Assembly (NCBI GenBank): GCA_039680785.1 | Contig: JBDKSF010000036.1 | Span: 1 to 53,582, forward strand | Direction: 5' to 3' | From: Candidatus Cloacimonas sp. | Lineage (GTDB): Bacteria; Cloacimonadota; Cloacimonadia; Cloacimonadales; Cloacimonadaceae | DNA: 53,582 bases | Part shown: in pieces, positions 23,418 to 32,158 of the stretch | Layout of the letters: the number at the start of each line of letters is the position of its first letter | How positions within the stretch are numbered: the stretch's first letter is position 1 | The notes under the pieces: generated by a model | Seen by the model: the letters and a program-made list of their open reading frames with translations, nothing else | Told to the model about the DNA's origin: nothing | Database searches by the model: none | Translations under genes and position numbers: made by a program

Positions 23418-24247
23418 TGAAAATTTTCATTTCCACCGATATGGAAGGAATGCCGGGAACTTTTAACTGGGAACAAGAAAAAACCAACCGCCCGGAGGTG
23501 ATGAAAAATTACCAGGCACATATAACCGATTGCCTGAATGCTATTTTATTCAGCGGTTTTAACGAATTCATAGAAGAAATTACCATTGCCGATTCTCATA
23601 GCGGAGGAGATAATTTGAGCTATGATATAACCGCTTTGGATAAAAGAATTTCGCTAATTTCAGGCGGACCTCGACCTCAATATATGATGCCTGCTTTCAG
23701 TAAGGATTATTCTATGGTCTTTTTGCTGGGTTATCATTCTGGAACTGGCGCTCTGAAAGGGAATATGGACCATACATATTCTAACAGTAAAATATTTAAG
23801 ATCTGGATAAATGATATCCCAATGAACGAGGCAATCATAAATTCTGCTTACGCAGGTCATTTGGGTGTGCCGGTGGCTTTAATAAGTGGTGACAAAGCAT
23901 TGGAAGAAGAAATTGCAGTAGCTATGCCTTGGGTTCATTTTGTTAGAACTAAAGAAGCGGTTGCCAAATTTGCCGCGAAAAATTATTCTTCCATAGTAGT
24001 GAAAGAAACACTCGTAAAAGCAGTTCAGTCAGCTTTAGCTCAAAAAAATATTCCACTTTATACTTTTACCAGCCCTATCCGTCTAAAAATTGAGTTTCAT
24101 TCTACTTCTATGACCGATTGTGCAGCTCTGATGCCACATACAAAACGCCTAAATGGGAGAACCATTGAATATATTGATGACGATTATGGAGTTATCTTTG
24201 AAGCAATAATGGCTTTGGTAACGCTGGCTTATGGGTCAACTCTGTAA
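23417..24247 (+). CDS. M55-family D-aminopeptidase (DppA-like)
   Basis: Zinc peptidase family known from B. subtilis DppA, which releases N-terminal D-amino acids such as D-Ala from D-Ala-D-Ala. The metal residues D8 and E10 lie in STDMEGMPG; H61 in ADSHSGG, H107 in GYHSGT and H119 in MDHTYS match further conserved positions. 276 residues, normal length. A role in recycling D-amino-acid peptides from peptidoglycan or in peptide fermentation is inference. It starts inside the psuG stop (TAATG), with AAGGAG in the last psuG codons. Confidence 0.9.
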   Translation: MKIFISTDMEGMPGTFNWEQEKTNRPEVMKNYQAHITDCLNAILFSGFNEFIEEITIADSHSGGDNLSYDITALDKRISLISGGPRPQYMMPAFSKDYSMVFLLGYHSGTGALKGNMDHTYSNSKIFKIWINDIPMNEAIINSAYAGHLGVPVALISGDKALEEEIAVAMPWVHFVRTKEAVAKFAAKNYSSIVVKETLVKAVQSALAQKNIPLYTFTSPIRLKIEFHSTSMTDCAALMPHTKRLNGRTIEYIDDDYGVIFEAIMALVTLAYGSTL

Positions 24248-24400
24248 AAGACAGATAGTAAACTGGTGGGATGGAAATTTAGGAAGTAGATAAGTTTCTT
24301 TGGCAATATAAAAAGTTGAGCGGTCTGGATGTTCACAAAAAAGAACACACATAACTGGAGCGACTGAATTAACTGAAGCGATATAATTACATAAATATAA

Positions 24401-24427
24401 TCTGCGTTATCTGCGTAATCTGCGTGA
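24401..24427. repeat. Three tandem 9-bp units TCTGCGTNA
   Basis: TCTGCGTTA, TCTGCGTAA and TCTGCGTGA follow directly. It lies in the 243-bp gap between the convergent M55 peptidase and iorB genes; the rest of that gap holds only the terminator and an 11-bp direct repeat (AACTGGAGCGA at 24353 and AACTGAAGCGA at 24371). Confidence 0.75.
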
Positions 24428-24453
24428 TATACTTAAGCAATCTGTAAGAAACG

Positions 24454-24480
24454 AAAAAGGGCGTAGAAAATCCACGCCCT
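24454..24480 (-). terminator. Rho-independent terminator after iorB
   Basis: Read on the minus strand: AGGGCGT, a 9-nt loop, ACGCCCT, then a run of T (24458-24454). It lies 10 nt after the iorB stop and ends the long minus-strand gene block. Confidence 0.88.
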
Positions 24481-24490
24481 AACAATGACT

Positions 24491-25060
24491 TTAATTTGCT
24501 GCCATTCCGGCTTGGAGAGCGCGTAAATTTGCTTCTACAATTGCTTCCCCTTTGGGAGCAAAAATCACTTTGATTGCTTCTTCAATTTCTTCTAAAGTAA
24601 AACCAAGATGAGTTATCGCCGCACCCAAAACCACAATATTCATACTACGATTGGCTTTTTGTTCTTTGGCTAAAGTATCTGCATCAAAAAGAACATAATT
24701 GGGTATTTTTCTGATTTCCTTATAGATATCCTCTTCCGGAGGATAATTGGGAATATTTTTAAAGGGGGTGGAATTAGATATAATCCAACCGTCTTCTTTT
24801 AAATATGGCAGATAGCGTAATGCTTCCAAGGGTTCCACGCTTAAAATCATATCCGCTGAGCCAAAAGGTATTAAATCACTCCAAATTGGATCATCGGAAA
24901 GGCGTAAGTGAGATTGCACATCTCCCCCTCTTTGACTCATTCCATGCACTTCTGCCTGTTTTAAATTCATTCCTCTATTAATTGCAGCGGTTCCAAGAAT
25001 GGTGGCTATGGTTAATATACCTTGTCCACCAACACCAGCAAGTATTATATCCTGTTTCAT
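24491..25060 (-). CDS. iorB: Indolepyruvate (aryl-2-oxoacid):ferredoxin oxidoreductase, beta subunit
   Basis: Partner of IorA in oxidative decarboxylation of arylpyruvates from aromatic amino acids. The N-terminus IILAGVGGQGILTIATILGT and the VHGMSQRGGDVQSHLRL segment are the IorB signature. The frame is open to 25105, but the ATG at 25060 overlaps the iorA stop as ATGA and gives 189 residues, the usual size. It is the last gene before the terminator at 24454-24480. Confidence 0.92.
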   Translation of the reverse strand: MKQDIILAGVGGQGILTIATILGTAAINRGMNLKQAEVHGMSQRGGDVQSHLRLSDDPIWSDLIPFGSADMILSVEPLEALRYLPYLKEDGWIISNSTPFKNIPNYPPEEDIYKEIRKIPNYVLFDADTLAKEQKANRSMNIVVLGAAITHLGFTLEEIEEAIKVIFAPKGEAIVEANLRALQAGMAAN

Positions 25061-26664
25061 TCTTCCGTCTCCATTTTGTTCTTTTTCTTTAAGGTCTGAA
25101 TGCATTCCCTGCGGGCAATAATAACGGAAACACCCTTGTAAGCGAGTTCTTCCTTATAGATATTGATAATTTCGGGATAATTTTTCTTCAGGGGAACAAA
25201 TACCCTGATATGTTCTTTTTCCACTCCCAAACCTGAACAAATATCTTCCAGTTTTCCATATCCCGTATAATTCTGCCCACCGGTCATAGCAGTGGTGGAA
25301 TTATCCAAAATAATAATCACTACATTAGCTTTATCGTAAATACAATCCAGCAATCCAGTTAATCCGGAATGACAAAAAGTGCTATCTCCAATTATAGCTA
25401 TGGCTGGAAAAAGTCCACTATCGGCAGCCCCTTTTGCCATTGTAATGGAAGCGCCCATATCCACACAAGAATTGATGGTATTATACGGTGGCATAAAACC
25501 AAGAGAGTAACAACCAATATCACTAAAAACATTGCCTCTTCCATATTCAGCCATAACTTCATTCAGCGAAAGAAAAGTATCGGAATGAGGGCAACCGACG
25601 CATAAAGCAGGAGGTCTGCCAACTACAATTTCCGGAACTGGCTTACCAGTTGTATCTGGCATTAAAAATGCTTTAGCTACAAGATTGGGATTCAGTTCCC
25701 CAGCGCGTGGGAGATAGCCGTCCAAACGACCATGAATGGGTTTTAAACAAGGAAAAGCAAGTCCTTTTAACTGTTCTTCCACTATAGGCATTCCTTCTTC
25801 GATAATTAACAGTTCGTCGCAACTATCGTAAAGCTGGTGAATTTGCTTTTCAGGAATAGGATACTGACCTATTCTCAAAACCGGATAAGGGATTTTTTCA
25901 CCCTTAAACGCTTCTCGCAGATAGTTATAAGCTAAGCCGGTTGTAATAATACCCAGTTTTTTGGAATTTGCTTCCCCTTCATAGACATTATAAAGTGAAT
26001 TTTCCGCTTCTGCCAGAAAATTATTTTGCAATTCCAAATGATGTTGATATTTCTTTCTGGCAATGGCAGGTAAAAGCATAAACTGATACATATCTTCCGG
26101 TTTACGCATTTTATTCTGAGGAATAGGTTCTTTGGTTATTACGCCAGAGCGTGAATGCGCTAAGCGAGTGGTTAAACGCAAAAGAACAGGTATATGATAC
26201 TTTTCAGATAGCTCAAAACCATAAAAAGCCATATCATAACATTCTTGTTGATTACCTGGCTCTAAAACAGGAATCATCGCAAAGTGACCATAATAACGGC
26301 TATCCTGCTCGTTTTGAGAACTATGCATAGAAGGATCATCCGCCACGGCAATTATTAAACCACCGCTGGCTCCTGTGATGGCTGAATTCATTAATGGATC
26401 GGCTGCCACATTCAGACCCACATGTTTCATCGTTACCATAGCTCTTTTTCCTGATGCACTCATCCCCAAAGCTGTTTCCAGAGCGGTTTTTTCGTTCGAA
26501 CTCCAAGTTCGGTGAATATTGTTTTCCGCTGCCTGTTTTGATCTTTGGGCATATTCAATGATCTCGGTGGAAGGAGTTCCCGGATAACCATAGAAGCCGG
26601 AAATTCCTGCATCCAAAGCACCTTGAGCAAGGGCTTCATCTCCCAAAAGCATAAGTTTTGGCAT
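25057..26664 (-). CDS. iorA: Indolepyruvate (aryl-2-oxoacid):ferredoxin oxidoreductase, alpha subunit, lacking the C-terminal ferredoxin domain
   Basis: TPP-dependent subunit that oxidises indolepyruvate, phenylpyruvate and related 2-oxoacids with ferredoxin as acceptor. Seen: GYPGTPSTEIIEYAQ, WSSNEKTALETALGMSASGK, MKHVGLNVAADP, CVGCPHSDTF, the TPP region with GDSTFCHSG, and DNSTTAMTGGQNYTG. The known IorA proteins are about 580-650 residues and end in a two-cluster ferredoxin domain. This one has 535 residues and ends shortly after VIIARRECIQ with a lysine-rich tail and no CxxCxxC motif. The stop is in an ATGA overlap with iorB, which argues against a recent frameshift. Electron transfer would then need a separate ferredoxin. 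Confidence 0.9.
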   Translation of the reverse strand: MPKLMLLGDEALAQGALDAGISGFYGYPGTPSTEIIEYAQRSKQAAENNIHRTWSSNEKTALETALGMSASGKRAMVTMKHVGLNVAADPLMNSAITGASGGLIIAVADDPSMHSSQNEQDSRYYGHFAMIPVLEPGNQQECYDMAFYGFELSEKYHIPVLLRLTTRLAHSRSGVITKEPIPQNKMRKPEDMYQFMLLPAIARKKYQHHLELQNNFLAEAENSLYNVYEGEANSKKLGIITTGLAYNYLREAFKGEKIPYPVLRIGQYPIPEKQIHQLYDSCDELLIIEEGMPIVEEQLKGLAFPCLKPIHGRLDGYLPRAGELNPNLVAKAFLMPDTTGKPVPEIVVGRPPALCVGCPHSDTFLSLNEVMAEYGRGNVFSDIGCYSLGFMPPYNTINSCVDMGASITMAKGAADSGLFPAIAIIGDSTFCHSGLTGLLDCIYDKANVVIIILDNSTTAMTGGQNYTGYGKLEDICSGLGVEKEHIRVFVPLKKNYPEIINIYKEELAYKGVSVIIARRECIQTLKKKNKMETEE

Positions 26665-26691
26665 TTTTTCTCCTTTGTATTTTATTTAAAA

Positions 26692-28155
26692 TTAATATAT
26701 TAGTTCATCCAAACGCCACTGCCAATTACCTAAAGCAGTTCCGGGAATATTCATTCTTGCTTCATCTCCCAAGCCCAATATATCTTGTAAAGGAAAAATA
26801 ATCTGTTGGCATCCGGAAGATAAAGCAATATGTCGCATAATGGCAGAAATGTTATCAGCGTTTAAAACAGGATGATTATCCATTAATCTGTGTTTTAGGC
26901 AATATTCTTGTAAATGTTTAAGTGAAGGCGAATCGGGAGAAAGTGATTCAAACCAACCCCGAAGAGTGTGATTGTCATGCGTTCCAGTATAGAGCCATCT
27001 TTCGGAAGGATAATACTGAACTTCCGGAACACTTTCTTCAAAACAAAACTGTAGAATTATCATTCCGGGAAAACCAAAGCTATCCCTAATTTTGCATACA
27101 TTCTGATTTAAAACGCCTAAGTCCTCAGCAATAAAATGTGCAGGCATATATTTTCTTAATAATAAAGGGAAAAAATCCTCTGGCAAAGCATTTACCCAAG
27201 AGCCATGCATAGCATTTTTGGGTAAAATTGGCTTTCCCTCTTTATCCCAATCCGGTTCTACCTGCCAATAATTTACATAACCGATAAAATGATCAAGGCG
27301 AAGTATATCCAAATAATTCAGTGCTTTACCGATTCTATCCAAAAAGAGCTTAAAACCATCCTGTTTTAAAACTTCCCATTTATAAAGAGGATTGCCCCAA
27401 AGCTGACCTTTTTCGGCAAAAGCATCTGGTGGAACACCGGCAAAATGTAAACGCCTGCCCTCATCATCCAAATCAAAATATTCCGGATGAGCCCAAACCT
27501 CGGCACTATCGTAAGAAAGGTATAAAGGCAAATCCCCCACTAAAATTATGCCAAGCTCTTTTAGGCAATTCTTAAAGCCAATCAGCTGCTCATTTACCAA
27601 TGCTTGTGATGCTGCCCGAGTATGAACAAATTCTAAATCCAGCAAACGGATTTTTTGATACAGTTCTTCGCTATAATGTTTATGTTCTTCACTCCAATTA
27701 TACCAACAGCTATCGTCATAAATCTTGCTTAAAGTGAGAAAAGTTAAATAGGGCTTTAAATAAGCGGCATTTTCTTCTATATAGTCATCTATGTTGTTGG
27801 TAAGCATCCAATTTGCTGTTGCTTGAGCCAGCATTTTATCCTTTAAAGCATAAACGCGTTCATATTGAGTAATGCTACCAGGTGGTATATGCACTTTTTC
27901 CAACATTCTTTGATTGATTAATCCCTGTTGATAAAGTAATTCAGGACTTATCAGATAAGGATTTAAAGCAAAAGCGGAAAGAGGATTATAAGGAGAATTA
28001 CCATAGCCGCAATGAGTTACAGGTAATATCTGCCAGTATGTATATCCTTCTGCTTTCAAATAGGCAGCAAAATTAATTGCTTCCGGACCAAAATCTCCGA
28101 TACCATAATTAGAAGGTAATGAACTGATATGCAATAAGATACCTGTTTTATGCAT
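26692..28155 (-). CDS. malQ: 4-alpha-glucanotransferase (amylomaltase, GH77)
   Basis: Transfers alpha-1,4-glucan segments in maltodextrin or glycogen metabolism. The start of the domain HKTGILLHISSLPSNYGIGD is typical. The nucleophile Asp lies in LRLDHFIGY, the acid/base Glu in AEDLGVLN and the third acid in YTGTHDNHTLRGW. The frame is open upstream to 28182, but the ATG at 28155 shares TAATG with the holA stop and gives 487 residues, the normal length. No other glycogen gene is near; the coupling to holA looks incidental. Confidence 0.95.
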   Translation of the reverse strand: MHKTGILLHISSLPSNYGIGDFGPEAINFAAYLKAEGYTYWQILPVTHCGYGNSPYNPLSAFALNPYLISPELLYQQGLINQRMLEKVHIPPGSITQYERVYALKDKMLAQATANWMLTNNIDDYIEENAAYLKPYLTFLTLSKIYDDSCWYNWSEEHKHYSEELYQKIRLLDLEFVHTRAASQALVNEQLIGFKNCLKELGIILVGDLPLYLSYDSAEVWAHPEYFDLDDEGRRLHFAGVPPDAFAEKGQLWGNPLYKWEVLKQDGFKLFLDRIGKALNYLDILRLDHFIGYVNYWQVEPDWDKEGKPILPKNAMHGSWVNALPEDFFPLLLRKYMPAHFIAEDLGVLNQNVCKIRDSFGFPGMIILQFCFEESVPEVQYYPSERWLYTGTHDNHTLRGWFESLSPDSPSLKHLQEYCLKHRLMDNHPVLNADNISAIMRHIALSSGCQQIIFPLQDILGLGDEARMNIPGTALGNWQWRLDELIY

Positions 28156-29156
28156 TATGCTTCCAAAACCTTGATGAGGCAAGTAGTAAGTAAAATTCTG
28201 GCATCTGCAACGGAAAGTTTAAATTGATGATCGGTCTCCAATAAAATGGCAAATATCTTTTCCAGTGAATTAAGCGTACATGAGGTTGCTAATGATAAGA
28301 ATTCCTTCCTCTGGTTATAATAGATATCCTCAAGATGCTTAGAGATGATTTCGCTATCGGAAATATGAGCTTTTTTCAATAACAAAATATGCCAGATGTT
28401 GTTATAGAACTTATTAAATTGGAAAAATATCTGTAAGAAATCCCAGTTAGCGTTAAGCATTTTTTCCATTGCTTCAATTGCTTGCATTGTTTGTTTTCTG
28501 CCTAAGGCACGATAAAAATCAATCAGGGTTCCTTTGCGGGTTGTTCCCAAACTTTTCATAACATCCGTATCGGTGATTGTTTTTTTATCCGAAGTTAGGA
28601 TGTCCAATTTATTAAGCTCATTGGCTGCATTATAATAATCCAGTTCCACTCGATTGAGGAATTCTTCAATGGCTTTATAGGTCATAGTTTTATTCATTTC
28701 TTTCAGAGTGTTGTCCAGCCAGGAACGAATCGCAGAGCCAAAACGAGGCGGTTCACAATTAATTACCTTTGTCTGAGATTTAATTTTCTTCCAGATATCA
28801 TCTTTAAGCTCAATCTTTTCTACTACAATAGCCAGACATTGAATTTCGGATGGTTCAGCTAAATAGCTAAGCAGTATCTTTTGTCCTTTTTCATTCATCT
28901 GATCGGCATTTCGGATAATAACAAGTTTAGCGGAAGAGAAGATGGAATAGGTATCCAATAAATCAGCTAATTCAGCACTTTTCACTTCATCGCCATAGAT
29001 AATAAATACATCTACATTGTCTTTCTTTTTCAGGGTCGCTTTTAAGATATCAAGAATTCTATCCACAAGATAGGAATCTGCGCCAATAAGTAGATAGGAA
29101 GAACCCAAATGCACACTGGCAGAAGTAAAATCAAGAGCTAAAAGGGGTGATTCCAT
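28155..29156 (-). CDS. holA: DNA polymerase III delta subunit
   Basis: Clamp-loader subunit that opens the sliding clamp. Weakly conserved family, recognised by the N-terminal ATPase-like fold YLLIGADSYLVDRILDIL, the KLVIIRNADQMNEKGQ segment, and the C-terminal all-helical collar with TRKGTLIDFYRAL. The length of 333 residues is typical. The start at 29156 overlaps the uppP stop as TAATG; an upstream in-frame ATG at 29207 would run inside uppP and was not used. Confidence 0.85.
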   Translation of the reverse strand: MESPLLALDFTSASVHLGSSYLLIGADSYLVDRILDILKATLKKKDNVDVFIIYGDEVKSAELADLLDTYSIFSSAKLVIIRNADQMNEKGQKILLSYLAEPSEIQCLAIVVEKIELKDDIWKKIKSQTKVINCEPPRFGSAIRSWLDNTLKEMNKTMTYKAIEEFLNRVELDYYNAANELNKLDILTSDKKTITDTDVMKSLGTTRKGTLIDFYRALGRKQTMQAIEAMEKMLNANWDFLQIFFQFNKFYNNIWHILLLKKAHISDSEIISKHLEDIYYNQRKEFLSLATSCTLNSLEKIFAILLETDHQFKLSVADARILLTTCLIKVLEA

Positions 29157-29971
29157 TAAAATCCCATTGCGATCATACAAATAGAGATTAAACCTGCCAC
29201 CCAGCAATATATGCCAAAGTATTTTAGCCGGCTCATTTCAATTAAACGGATTAAAAACGCAATAACTAAATAACCAACCAGAAAAGAGCTAATGAAACCA
29301 GCAAAATAATTTACGGCAAGCGCTGAATTAAGCGTAACCAGTTCTTTATAGGCAGAAAGATTACCTGCCAAAATTGCCGGTATGCTTAATAAAAAAGAAT
29401 ACTGAGCCGCATCTTTGCGTTTCATTCCCGTTGCTAACGCATAGGCAATGGTAGTTCCGGATCGAGATATTCCAGGGATAATGGCAATCCCCTGTCCCAA
29501 CCCAATAATAATTGCCTTGAAAAAGCCCAAGTTGGAGGATGGGATACCTTTATCCTTAAAATAATCGGAAAGAAAAACAATGCTGCCCGTTAATAGTAAG
29601 AAGAATGCCACCAGCATCGGTAAAGCAAAAGCAAGTTCAAAATAGTCACCACAAATAAGATAGACAGCTCCCGTCGCCAGAGTGGATATTAACAGATAAT
29701 AGACCAAAGTTCTGTTTTTACGATGCTGTTCGCGATTTACCGTATTACCCCAGCAAAAAAGTGACTTAAAAAGCTCCCAAAGGGTCTTACGGAAATAAAT
29801 AAGAACCGCTAACAAAGTTCCTAAATGTAAGAAGAGCTCAAAACCAATGTCACTGCTATCTCCTATGCCAAAGAAATGTTGAAATAATACCAAATGCCCT
29901 GAACTGCTGACCGGTATGAATTCCGTAAGACCTTGTAAAATGCCCAGAAGAATTGACAGGATAAAACTCAT
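29156..29971 (-). CDS. uppP: Undecaprenyl-diphosphatase
   Basis: Membrane enzyme that recycles undecaprenyl diphosphate to the monophosphate lipid carrier for peptidoglycan and O-antigen synthesis; over-production gives bacitracin resistance. Motifs: GILQGLTEFIPVSSSGHLVL with the conserved Glu and Ser-rich loop, and IPGISRSGTTIAYALATG. About eight hydrophobic segments; 271 residues, normal. It is separated by 9 nt from the deacetylase-like gene upstream. Confidence 0.96.
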   Translation of the reverse strand: MSFILSILLGILQGLTEFIPVSSSGHLVLFQHFFGIGDSSDIGFELFLHLGTLLAVLIYFRKTLWELFKSLFCWGNTVNREQHRKNRTLVYYLLISTLATGAVYLICGDYFELAFALPMLVAFFLLLTGSIVFLSDYFKDKGIPSSNLGFFKAIIIGLGQGIAIIPGISRSGTTIAYALATGMKRKDAAQYSFLLSIPAILAGNLSAYKELVTLNSALAVNYFAGFISSFLVGYLVIAFLIRLIEMSRLKYFGIYCWVAGLISICMIAMGF

Positions 29972-29980
29972 TACTAACCT

Positions 29981-31270
29981 CTATAGTATTTCCGGAACAT
30001 TGAATTTATCAATTTCCGTGATAGGAACCAAAGTAAAACCTGCGGCTTTAAGTCGGTTTATTATTTTTTTTATGTATTGCAGCTTATCATAATTATGACA
30101 GTGTGTGATGGCTATTACATTATCATTCAGATTAGAAAGCTCAATAATCTGATTCAACTTTGCGTCCATAGTAGATTGGCTGATATTGGGAGAATCCAGA
30201 AAGAGATCATTCCGATAACTCTTTAAATGTTGTTTCCTTGCTACTGAATAAGCAACTGAAACATTCGTAGTTCGGCTATCCAAAAAGAAGAGATTATGCT
30301 TTTTAAGGGTTTCCATAACTGTGCTCATAACATCTTCATCTGTAGTAGCCAAACTGCCCATATGATTATTTACTCCTGCACAATAAGGAAGTTGGTCAAT
30401 AAAACGATTTAGGATCTTTTCAATCTGCCGATCATCATATTGAACTAAGATAGCATTATCTCCGGGATTTACTTCCGGGTATCCGATTGGTTCCATAGGA
30501 ATGTGAATTATAGTAGTTCTTCCCTGCTTTTTTGCTCTTTCCATAGTAAGCACACTGTATTTCTCATCAGGAAAAATGGCAAAACAAATTTCTTTATCCA
30601 GAGATAGAAAACCTTCCAGCAGGTCTCCTCCAATAATGCCAAAATCATCAATTACCAGAGTAATAGTCCTATTTTTCTGTTTCTTTTGATATAAATCGGA
30701 ATCATAATATATGTTTATCTGATACTGTTTGGGTGCTTCGGAGAAATTAAATAGTAAGGTCTGCTTTCCAGGATTGTCTGTCCCTCGGATAAATTTTCCA
30801 CCTCCTCTTTCCAATTCTCCTTTAAATATCATATTTGCATAAACCAGATCCATAACGGATTTATCAATGGGGACATTATAAACGATGATATCATTGGTTT
30901 TATTTTTTCGGTAGTAACTTGCTGGAATACCGAGTTTATTTATGGTGGAGCCAATTACTGCTTCCGGACTATTATTCTTGGCAGTTGGTTCTTGTTTTGT
31001 AAGTTCTTTCACTTTTGATATTGTATTTGTTTTATTGATTTTCTTATCTGCAAAATGCTGCTTTTTCTCTTTATGCTTCATTGTATTGGGTGTTCCTGCA
31101 CTATCAGCTTCGGTAGTTTCTCCGGTCTGATTATGATTAGTGACAGGTTCCTTCGTTATCCACCAAATAAGGACACAACAAATAAAGCCGATTAAAATTA
31201 AAATTCCAGGTCCCTTGTTCGTTTTGCGTCTTTTTATCTTGCGCAGTTTCTTTTTATGCGTTTTGGGCAT
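29981..31270 (-). CDS. Membrane-anchored divergent polysaccharide deacetylase family protein
   Basis: Residues 1-25 are very basic (PKTHKKKLRKIKRRKTNKG), followed by a membrane helix (about 24-42), so the rest faces the periplasm. After a low-complexity linker the C-terminal 220 residues match the divergent polysaccharide deacetylase (YibQ-like) family: ITLVIDDFGIIGG, FAIFPDEKYS, IIHIPMEP, GVNNHMGSLAT and VIAITHCHNY. The D-D and H motifs needed for metal binding are there, but the enzyme activity of this family is not established. It overlaps the upstream membrane protein by 17 nt. Context suggests envelope polysaccharide or peptidoglycan work. Confidence 0.85.
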   Translation of the reverse strand: MPKTHKKKLRKIKRRKTNKGPGILILIGFICCVLIWWITKEPVTNHNQTGETTEADSAGTPNTMKHKEKKQHFADKKINKTNTISKVKELTKQEPTAKNNSPEAVIGSTINKLGIPASYYRKNKTNDIIVYNVPIDKSVMDLVYANMIFKGELERGGGKFIRGTDNPGKQTLLFNFSEAPKQYQINIYYDSDLYQKKQKNRTITLVIDDFGIIGGDLLEGFLSLDKEICFAIFPDEKYSVLTMERAKKQGRTTIIHIPMEPIGYPEVNPGDNAILVQYDDRQIEKILNRFIDQLPYCAGVNNHMGSLATTDEDVMSTVMETLKKHNLFFLDSRTTNVSVAYSVARKQHLKSYRNDLFLDSPNISQSTMDAKLNQIIELSNLNDNVIAITHCHNYDKLQYIKKIINRLKAAGFTLVPITEIDKFNVPEIL

Positions 31271-32093
31271 AATTAGACCTCAATATATGAGAAAAAGGTA
31301 AAAAGTAGTTAAGTAGAAAACTTAATAATTGAATAATCGGGTAGAAACACAGATTGGATACTAAGAAGGCACCGACCAGAACCAGAAAATTGGAAAATAT
31401 GTCTTGTAATGCCATAAAAGGATATAGCTGAAATTGAAAACTGAACCCAATCTGATTGCCGATTATATTTATAAAAGGTATTAAGGCATATTGTAAAACG
31501 ATTTCATAGATGCGAACGGCAAAGAAAACCATCAAAATAACTACTATTGCATAGCTCAGTAACGTTAACCGGTTTTTTCTCGCCCAGATAAGAAATGACT
31601 TAAGAGCATATTTATAGCTATATTGCTTCTGATAGAATGGTGTTAAAACAACATTTGACATATAATGATATAATATTAGGATACAAGTATATATCTTTAA
31701 CAGCAGATACAAACCAGATTTAATGGTTCCTTTGATACCATAAAAATATGCTATGAAATTGGATAATGCGTAGATAATTAAACCAATCAAAACTAAAGCC
31801 ATCACGCTTACATTCAGCTGAATAAGCAATTCCAGATATTCATCGGAAGAGCAAGAATATAGTAACTTCAGCTTAATCAGCATATAAAGCACAAAAGCAA
31901 AAATGATCAAAAAGCTTAGCAAAGGCAAATAATGAATGCGAAAACTGAGCAAACTGGTAGCTGAGGATACTAAGCTTTTACTATCTATCCAGTATAAAAG
32001 AGTGATTGGCGCTATGAAAACTTGTATTCCGTTATAATCTCCAAACAGAACTTTCATTATGCTCCGAATAAAGTTCCCTGCTGTTAAGTGCAT
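31254..32093 (-). CDS. Hypothetical polytopic membrane protein
   Basis: No family recognised. About six hydrophobic segments, the clearest being LPLLSFLIIFAFVLYMLI, VSVMALVLIGLIIYALSN, LLSYAIVVILMVFFAVRI and FLVLVGAFLVSNLCFY. Tyrosine- and leucine-rich; no catalytic motif visible. 279 residues. AAAGGAAG precedes the ATG. It lies between an outer-membrane barrel gene and the deacetylase gene, with a 17-nt overlap with the latter, so a role in the same envelope process is likely. Confidence 0.7.
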   Translation of the reverse strand: MHLTAGNFIRSIMKVLFGDYNGIQVFIAPITLLYWIDSKSLVSSATSLLSFRIHYLPLLSFLIIFAFVLYMLIKLKLLYSCSSDEYLELLIQLNVSVMALVLIGLIIYALSNFIAYFYGIKGTIKSGLYLLLKIYTCILILYHYMSNVVLTPFYQKQYSYKYALKSFLIWARKNRLTLLSYAIVVILMVFFAVRIYEIVLQYALIPFINIIGNQIGFSFQFQLYPFMALQDIFSNFLVLVGAFLVSNLCFYPIIQLLSFLLNYFLPFSHILRSNYAQNA

Positions 32094-32158
32094 TATCTTC
32101 CTTTTAATTATCTTTTAAAATCTGCATCCTGAATGTATTGATTTCTGTCAATAAAATC

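Noticed and set aside
25057-25105. Frameshift explaining the missing ferredoxin domain of iorA
   Set aside because: iorB begins in an ATGA overlap at the iorA stop, and no Cys-rich frame is left between them, so the short form appears genuine.
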